Part shown: positions 57,221 to 64,000 of the stretch, piece by piece
Position numbering within the stretch: the first letter of the stretch is position 1
How the letters are laid out: each line of letters begins with the position of its first letter
Translations under genes and position numbers: made by a program
DNA from: Antedon bifida
Taxonomy: Eukaryota; Echinodermata; Crinoidea; Comatulida; Antedonidae
DNA length: 64,000 nucleotides
Assembly (NCBI GenBank): GCA_963402885.1
Contig: OY727102.1
Span: 17,980,001-18,044,000, forward strand
Direction: 5' to 3'
Notes under the pieces: model-generated
The model's input: only the letters and a program-made list of their open reading frames with translations
Told to the model about the DNA's origin: nothing
Database searches by the model: none

Positions 57221-57989
57221 CTTTAGATAGACTTATAACCTGCTTCATCATGAGGCCTAAAAATTATGTTCACCAATAGAACAGCATCAATTGAAAAAAC
57301 TGGGTTGTTTGGTTGGTCACTGATTTTGTGTTAAATAAATATATAATCTTGCTTAAAAAAAACTACTTGGCCAAAATCCAAAATTTAAACAAGAAAATGT
57401 AATCATGCATGCAATTTCAACTAAACAAGTAAATGCGACATTTATGAAAAATGCAATCCTAAATTTGATCACATTTTGGGCAAAACAAAAAACTGATTAG
57501 GCCTCATACTTTTTCCTTGCAATATTTACCAGGATAGTTCATATTCAATATTTAGCAGTTATTTTATAGTGTTTTGATATTTATATATCTTTTGTAAGAC
57601 CAATATATTTTTAATACACATTTTATTTGCGTAGATATTTTACATAGAAATCAAGTAAAATCCCTTTAATCTCTATCACCATTTAGAATATTTTAATGCT
57701 GTATATTGGTTCAGGAGTTGAAAATAAAAAATCTAGGATACAATGCAGAATCATGTTATAAAAAACTGTGATGTGGTAATGCACTGATTGCTAGGTTTTT
57801 AGACTGGATATCAAGTCTGTTTTATTCCGTCCTTTAATGTTGGTGAGATATTGATAACAGGATTGTTGTTTGTAACTACTGTGGAGTAGCTTTGCGTCAG
57901 GGTGTTGTTGGTAATTGGGTACTGCACCAAAATTGTTTGCAACTACTGTAGTCACAAACAATTAGTTGGGCTCAAATCTAACCCCTAGC

Positions 57990-58065
57990 CATCATGCTCG
58001 ATGGTCTAAAGGTGTGAACGCCAGGCTAGTGGTCTGAAGGTCGTAGGTTCGTGTCCCACACGAGA
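57990..58065 (+). other. tRNA-like / SINE-like fragment
   Basis: 'ctagtggtctgaaggtcg' followed by 'taggttcgtgtcccacacga' gives A-box-like and good B-box-like words (GGTTCGTGTCC). The spacing is too short and the pairing incomplete for a tRNA gene. 'gatggtctaaaggtgtgaa' just upstream is a second A-box-like word. Confidence 0.35.
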
Positions 58066-58509
58066 ATTGCTATAGAATTATCAATATACTTAGTATAAAG
58101 TACAAACTACGTCAGAATAGTATTTATTATATCAGTATTGTTTATCTTCACTATTTTATTTAATTTACAATACCTAAATTTTAAACCAAGTTATTCTTTG
58201 TCGTAACATAAAGACAGGGCATAAAGTGAGCCCATTTATTTAACATCAATAAAGAGCTCAAAGAACAAATTGGTGTTACCTGCTTTGTTTGTTTTCAAGA
58301 TTTATTCTTTATATAAAGGTTTTATTTTTTTTAAAGGCCCATCTATATTTTATCATTCGTAATCTAGTGCATAAATGTTATTAATTGATGTTAATTGATT
58401 CATTAAAATATTCTACCACTTTTTTTCCTTTTTTTTTTGGTTGAGCGAATAAGCATGCAGTGTTTAAGCCAATCACGCAAAATATGCACAATTAAATAAT
58501 ACATTTCTT

Positions 58510-58644
58510 AAGCTCTGTCTACATTATCAAACTAGTTTGATGTGCCCAAATAATGGTAGTGGTGTGCCCAAATATGTTAGTGATATGACATCATCACGTC
58601 CACATTTTTTTGTCACATGAAGTTTGATAGTGTAGACAGAGCTT
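58510..58644. mobile_element. Foldback element, family A copy 11
   Basis: Both arms are good: 'aagctctgtctacattatc' and 'gatagtgtagacagagctt'. Two degenerate 21-bp units and 'gatatgacatcatcacgtcc' are inside. Confidence 0.8.
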
Positions 58645-60212
58645 TACAAAGGACAACACAAAAAAGTTTGATGTTTTATATTATGTTTTATTTCAACATC
58701 ATACAGGATAACATATTAAGAATTATTGACTGTTTTCGACATCACTATCTAGAAAGCTAAACTATCAACTATAGTGATTTCAACATTAAAAAGAGTTATT
58801 ACTTTATCGTCCCTTCACATTGGATTGTTACATGGGAACAACTCCAACTTATTTAATCATCTTTTTATTAAATATCTGTGTGACACGCCATGATGCAATG
58901 TAGATCAATTTTCTATATAAATATACTTATAACCAGTGCACCATTGCACATACAGTTTAGTCCATTTGGTCCTTTACTGTATAAAATATAATCATTACAT
59001 AGCTAAATTAAGCTAGTATTAGTGGACTCTTACAATAGTATGATATTGAGTGCAACATGCATTTATTCTATAGACAATAACCATCAGTCACATAGTTTTA
59101 GGACTACATTTACTCTTCAATTTGAACTAATACATGGTATACCATGGGTATACAGTACATGAACTTTGATTGAATTTTATTTATTTTGAACTAAATTGTG
59201 TCATAACACAGAACAGCAGCAACATTGCAACCTAACGCCAACACTGTAAAACAGTAAAACGATTAATTGTAAACTACTTACACAATAAAACATGAACATG
59301 GCATAGTTTATTACCGTACTTAAAAATTACCTTGGTATTTAAAAAAAAACCCTTGCATTTCATTAATTGAAAAATGTTATTCACAAACATAGTATATTTA
59401 CAGCTTAAAAAAACAGTAACTAACACATAGTATTTGAGTTTGAAAATGTAAAGAAGCTAAAGTGAAAATAATTAATTATAACTTAAACGTTTTTTGCACA
59501 AAATAACGATTAAAAATACTGAACACTACAGTAAATTATAATTGATAATTATTTGACAGTCCAATTAGAATTACAAGTACAGTATGTATTCTCAATCTTT
59601 CTACTAATTTTTCACAAACACTGAAAAAAAAATTGTAATATTCAATGTTATTGAGGGCCAATGTCTGCATTGTACAATATGTATTACAGAAATAAAGAAG
59701 CAATCAATAAATTAGGAAGAAAAATGTGACATGTGGCAATTCTAATAAGCTTTTGTGCAATAGGTCGTAGGTTGACCTTTGCCAAAAAAATGTTGTAAAC
59801 TTAATCTTGTGCAAATAAACAAAGCAAGTCAGCAGAAAGTAAGTATTTTACATGGAAACACATGCAATTGGGTCTGACCTATGATTATGAAATAAAATAA
59901 GAAAATATTAATTATCTAGTTGGTTTAAAGGCGCTAAGCCTATGTCTCATTAGTACAAAAATTAACTATTAATTAACTGTTATCTTCTTTGAAGATACAA
60001 AGTTTAAAATCCATAAAAATGTATTTACAAAATTCATAATGAAAAAATAAAATAACATTAAATAAATGGAGTTTTTAGCCACAAATTGTTAAGCAATTAA
60101 TCAAAAAGTGTTACTGTTAATAAAAACCATGTTTATTATTTTTGTTGGGTACATCGTAATATAAAACGCAGAATTAGCCCCTTCTATTTAAAATAAATTT
60201 ACTGCTGTTAAT

Positions 60213-63082
60213 CTAAAATGACTTATTACCATCTTTCCCATCCAGAGACATTTTACGTTTTGATTTGATGAAAGCCATACCGTGGTTACGCATGTGTGTT
60301 TTAAGGTTTATCTCTGTATCGAACACTTTGTAACAAACCTGACATTCCATTGAATTAATATCATATTTATTTACAATGTGAGCGGCTGGTGATGGCTTTA
60401 GTTTGATCTTCTTTTCAGCGTTTTCTTCATTGGGCACAATTTCCTCAACGTCAGGACTTTTTTCGTTCAAATATTGACCCAAATCGTAGATTTTGTGTAC
60501 GGCTCGTAGATGCATCTTTAGCGAGAATGCTGCGCGGAATGACAAGCCGCATTCTTGGCACTGGTGTTCACTTGTAGCTTCGTGTTTTTCTGCAAGATGA
60601 TTTTTAAAGTCGTCTCGGGCAGAACATTTAAAATCGCAGAGACCACACCTGAAGTCTTTTCGTGGCAGGATGATCTTTAGTTTCTTCAACGGAACTACAT
60701 CCTCTTGACTGTCTGCCTTTCTTTTACCACTATCAGTTGTTGGGTCATGGCCTGCCCTGGTCATATCAATAGCATTTTTCAGAACTGCCTCCTTGTGTTT
60801 TAACATCAAGTAATGACTATCAAGATCTTGTTTAGATTTAAAAACCATATTTTTACCATCTTTCGAACAATGTAAACATACAAAAACATCGGCAATGTCA
60901 TTGGTGTTTGCGTTATCTTGATTATCTACTTGTGACTTTCCGCTGCCCTCACCATCCTTTGACATCAACGCACCAACATCTTCAGAGCTTTTCACTTTGC
61001 TATGTAACTTCAGGCTACAATGCTTCTTGTGAATTGCAAGATCACAGAACTGAACAGCTCGGTTGCAGAATTCACAATGGAAATGACCAGCGCAGTTTTT
61101 ATGTGTAAGTAACATATGAGTATCAAGTGATGATAGTTGTTGAAAGAGTTTTCCACAATGAGAGCACTCATGAACGACTTTTACTTCACTCAAATCCGAG
61201 TAAGTATGTGTGCTTTGAATGTGTGCCGTCAGTTGCTTCTTGTTTCCAAAGACCGTCTCACACAGTGGGCATTTCAAAATGATGTTACACATGCTTGAAT
61301 TCTTGCTGTTTTTGTGTTCAACAACAGTATGGCATTTTAAGCTTTCTACCGACCTGTACGCCAATTGGCATTCCACACACTTAAAGAAGCTCTCTGCATG
61401 TCTGTCGATGAGGTGATTCTGGTAAACCTTAAAGCTTGACACGTAGATGTTGCAAACAGAACAGCGTACTAAGATCTTGCGTGCCATATGAAAACAAGAC
61501 TGTTGGATATGCCTATATGCTTCTCTTTCAGTATCAGAGACCAGTCCACAGTCAGGACACTGCAGAGGTTGCCTATGAAGGTGGAAGTTTTTGTGCAACT
61601 CTGCCATGCATGGGTTGAACAAAATCTGATCACACAGCTGACATACTACTCTTTTCGTTTCTCTTTTAAAGTGATTAGCTTTGGTGTTAAGAGCTGTAAA
61701 TCGTTCCATACATATTAGACACATTTTCATCCCATCTTTGACATACTCTTGGCTTCTATCATTGACCTTGTCTTTCGTCTTGCTGAGTTCCCCGACTGAA
61801 TCTTTAGGTTGAATGACTTTCTCTTGGGTTTCCATTATCATTTTTTTGGTTTGGCCATCTTCAACATTGTGTTCTCCCCGATTGAAAAAGTTAATTTCTT
61901 GAGCAGGTATCACAGACAAATTTGCAAGATTAGCACGTAACTCAAATGGTTTCTTCGTAACTCTTGCATGATCACGGGCATGAATAAACAGACTGCACTT
62001 ATTATGAAACGTTTTTGTGATGTTACAGTAAGGACATTTGTACTTGATAAGACTGCTGCATCTATTAACATGCATTTGAAGACTAGATTTTAAGGTGTAC
62101 GAGTCACCACAGCCTAGACACTTGAATGGACTACCTGTCAGTCTATCAGCAAAGCGCTCAGGTACTTCTTTCACAGCATGCTTTGGTCCAGATTTAAATA
62201 GGTTCGACAACCCTCCACTGTTGACAGAATACCACTGAGAGTTAAACTCAAATGAAGTTGTTTTTATCAGGTCTGTTAAATTTATCTCTCCTGCGTCGCG
62301 ATTACTGTTTGAAGTCTTCTGCGCAGCTGAACTGATGAACTTGTAATTCAATTTACGGCTCTTTGAGTTACGTGGTGCAATAGTTGACGTTGGCCTCGTT
62401 GAGTTAGCAGCTGCTTGAATACTACCAACACTGCTTATCGTCTTCACTACATTTTCTGAAATCAATGCCAATGTATGCGATGCAGATGACACTTTGCCTA
62501 TTTCCGGTACCTTTATCAAAGGCTTGATAAACATAGGTGCTGATGATGCTATTGGTAATTGTCCTGTTGGTTGTTTGTTCATGGCTTGCACAGCTGAGAC
62601 AGAAATTGGTACAGTACCTGATCCTTCTATGGTTTTATGATTAATTTGATTACTATTAGGTAAGGTTTCTGAGTTTCGGCCCTCTGCTGATGTCTGAATG
62701 GCAGTCATGTTTGATTCTCTGTCTAACATACAACTGTTCATTTTGGAATGGTCGCTGATGCCATTCCCAGCTTCACTTTCTTCCCGTTTGTTATCTTGAT
62801 TATCATAACTGTTAAGCAGGCCATCAGGTGTGCTACTAGAAGAAACCTGAAAAGTGAACAAAAATTTTTTTTTAAGAAGACACTGCCAATTTTTCTTTAA
62901 AACACCATTTTTTTTGTATTTTATCTACACTTATGGCTGACTCAAGGGTATGCATTTTAAAAAGTTCTTTTGTCAATAATTGGAACGTTTCCATTTTAAA
63001 GAAATCGAGTATTGGAGGAGTTGATTGTATCAGCAGAAAGTTGTTTAAATTGCAATACCTTATTTGAGCTGTCTGCTTCCAT
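60213..63082 (-). CDS. C2H2 zinc-finger protein of the ZNF532/ZNF592/ZNF687 family
   Basis: Two minus-strand coding exons, 63082-63059 and 62846-60213, give 885 residues. The first encodes only MEADSSNK, with start context gcaATGG and donor gtattg; the second begins at VSSSSTPDG after the acceptor cttttcag. The ATG inside the intron at 62861 is rejected as the start, because it lies in the acceptor tract. About 240 low-complexity residues rich in Ser, Asn and Thr precede 14 fingers. The first two, FKCLGCGDSYTLKSSLQMH and YKCPYCNITKTFHNKCSLFIHARDH, match the paired signature of ZNF532/592/687, including the C-x-x-CGD start and NKCSL-x-x-HAR. Several fingers are CCHC-type or atypical. A basic stretch near residue 716 (GKRK, then PLKKLK) could be a nuclear signal. 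In vertebrates these proteins join ZMYND8 on chromatin; here that is inferred. Confidence 0.88.
63059..63082 (-). CDS. First coding exon of the zinc-finger gene (24 nt)
   Basis: Eight codons, MEADSSNK, end exactly at a codon boundary with donor AAG|gtattg. The downstream acceptor is also phase 0, and the intron is 212 bases. The exon is too short to stand out by itself. It is supported by start context, donor and phase, and by the lack of any other in-frame ATG before VSSSSTPDG outside the acceptor tract. Confidence 0.7.
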
Positions 63083-64000
63083 TGCCGTACCAAGAAATCT
63101 GGAACTAGATATCACTTCAAAAATCAGTCAATCTAAAGCAAAAGAGCAATGTTCCAAAATATCAATTGTAAGGACTATCATATCTCAACTGTAGGCCTAA
63201 AAAACATGAATAAATATTGTGAATGTCTCTAAAGAGATACCAACAATGAATACATTGTCTGGCGCCACCAAGGCTTCTAGGCCCAAATTATAGTTTGTTC
63301 ATTATAAGATATCCAACTACAGATAGGCCGCAGTTATTTAGCAAGAAGCCACGCCTATGTATCACATACACAGTTGTATCATACAGAGGAAATAAAGAGA
63401 ACATAAACTGAAATAAACTATTTAAATTTCAATATGCACATGCAACAAAATATCCTTTGTCATGCTTTTACATCATCATTAAACCAGGTTCCACGTCCAC
63501 ACTATTTTATTTAGCAAGTAAAGTAAATTATAAAAACTCCCGCAGTAAAATATCCATATCATGTCTTTTGGCGGTGCATAGATAAAGATTGTAGGCTTCA
63601 AGTCAAGTCAAGTCAAGTCAAGTCAAATAAACATTTATTTCTTTCATATTCATATTTGAGTAAAACATTATAATTTCTGATATTTTATATATAAATATTT
63701 TTTTTAGCGATATAATACAGTAAATCATAATGTATAAAAAAAAAGATGATTCAGTTATATAAAAAATGAAAGAGGCAAAAAAACCCAAGAAAGTATCGAT
63801 CAATTGGAAACAAAAATCCAATTGAAAACTTGTATGTTGGGAAGCCATGTAAGAAAATTATATACTTATATATATAATGTAAACATATAACTACACATAC
63901 ACATATGAAAATGAGCTAATAATATTTAGTCACTGTACAGTATTTTAAAAAGCACAACATATCCTTCTATTCACAGCACATCATATAATCAATAATGAAT
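63083..64000. other. Upstream region of the zinc-finger gene
   Basis: The 5' UTR and promoter of the minus-strand gene should begin here; no TATA box is evident. At 63600-63626 there is an (AAGTC)n microsatellite of about five units running into 'aaataaacatttatttc', which looks like a retroelement 3' tail. The last 300 bases are AT-rich with no recognisable gene. Confidence 0.45.
63600..63626 (+). repeat. (AAGTC)n microsatellite
   Basis: Five consecutive AAGTC units end in AAATAAACATTTATTTC. A pentamer array followed by this tail is typical of the 3' end of a LINE or SINE insertion; no body is attached in the window. Confidence 0.75.

Larger units (their letters stand above)
56799..60212. 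other. Convergent 3' region between UGDH (+) and the zinc-finger gene (-)
   Basis: No coding exon was found. Plus-strand AATAAA near 57334-57339 and 57723 may end UGDH. TTTATT words around 58688 and in the 59-60 kb region may be minus-strand polyadenylation signals for the zinc-finger gene. Two family A elements (57107-57220, 58510-58644) and a tRNA-like segment (57990-58065) are present. Which bases belong to which 3' UTR cannot be decided from sequence. Confidence 0.45.

Noticed and set aside
57990..58065. A functional tRNA gene
   Set aside because: The A-box and B-box-like words are present, but no seven-base acceptor stem or complete cloverleaf can be drawn; a SINE fragment is more likely.
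62847..62861. ATG at 62861 as the start of the zinc-finger protein
   Set aside because: The five codons before VSSSS coincide with the acceptor cttttcag. A phase-compatible first exon with a proper start and donor lies 212 bases upstream.

Overview
This window looks like nuclear DNA from an invertebrate deuterostome. An echinoderm is my best guess, from the AT-rich non-coding DNA, the frequent 'taggcctag' words and the gene families present, but the species cannot be read from the sequence. All genes are split by GT-AG introns (35 resolved). Joining the exons by phase gives five gene models, four of them complete.

Layout: (1) 136-330, minus: a decayed LINE reverse-transcriptase C-terminus. 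(2) 331-7719: repeat-rich DNA with tandem repeats, a polypyrimidine tract, a G-quadruplex motif and a SINE-like element. (3) 7720-26766, plus: an ankyrin-repeat/coiled-coil gene of the UACA/RAI14 (ankycorbin) family, 15 coding exons; the start-codon exon was not found. (4) 29141-31934, plus: a Nudix hydrolase, NUDT17-like, 6 exons, complete. (5) 33875-45702, plus: a monocarboxylate-transporter-like (SLC16) membrane protein, 6 exons, complete. (6) 47893-48172, plus: a second, different LINE C-terminal relic. (7) 48871-56798, plus: UDP-glucose 6-dehydrogenase (UGDH), 11 exons including one 48-nt candidate cassette exon. (8) 60213-63082, minus: a C2H2 zinc-finger protein of the ZNF532/592/687 family, 2 coding exons, converging on UGDH.

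The five genes have unrelated jobs: a cytoskeletal scaffold, CoA or nucleotide housekeeping, small-solute transport, UDP-glucuronate supply for glycosaminoglycans, and transcription. I see no operon or pathway cluster. The shared feature is the mobile DNA between and inside them. One foldback (MITE-like) family, called A here, has 11 copies in the scaffold and UGDH parts of the window and none between about 28.3 and 51.7 kb. A second, GC-richer family (B) is concentrated in the transporter gene. Several copies sit within about 20 bases of an exon.

I found no clearly new molecular system. The observations most worth following up are the UGDH cassette exon and shortened UGDH tail, the transporter's non-canonical substrate-site residues, the microexon and acidic exon in the scaffold gene, a perfect 23-bp hairpin, and a non-coding stretch dense in TGCGTCA/TGACGCA sites.
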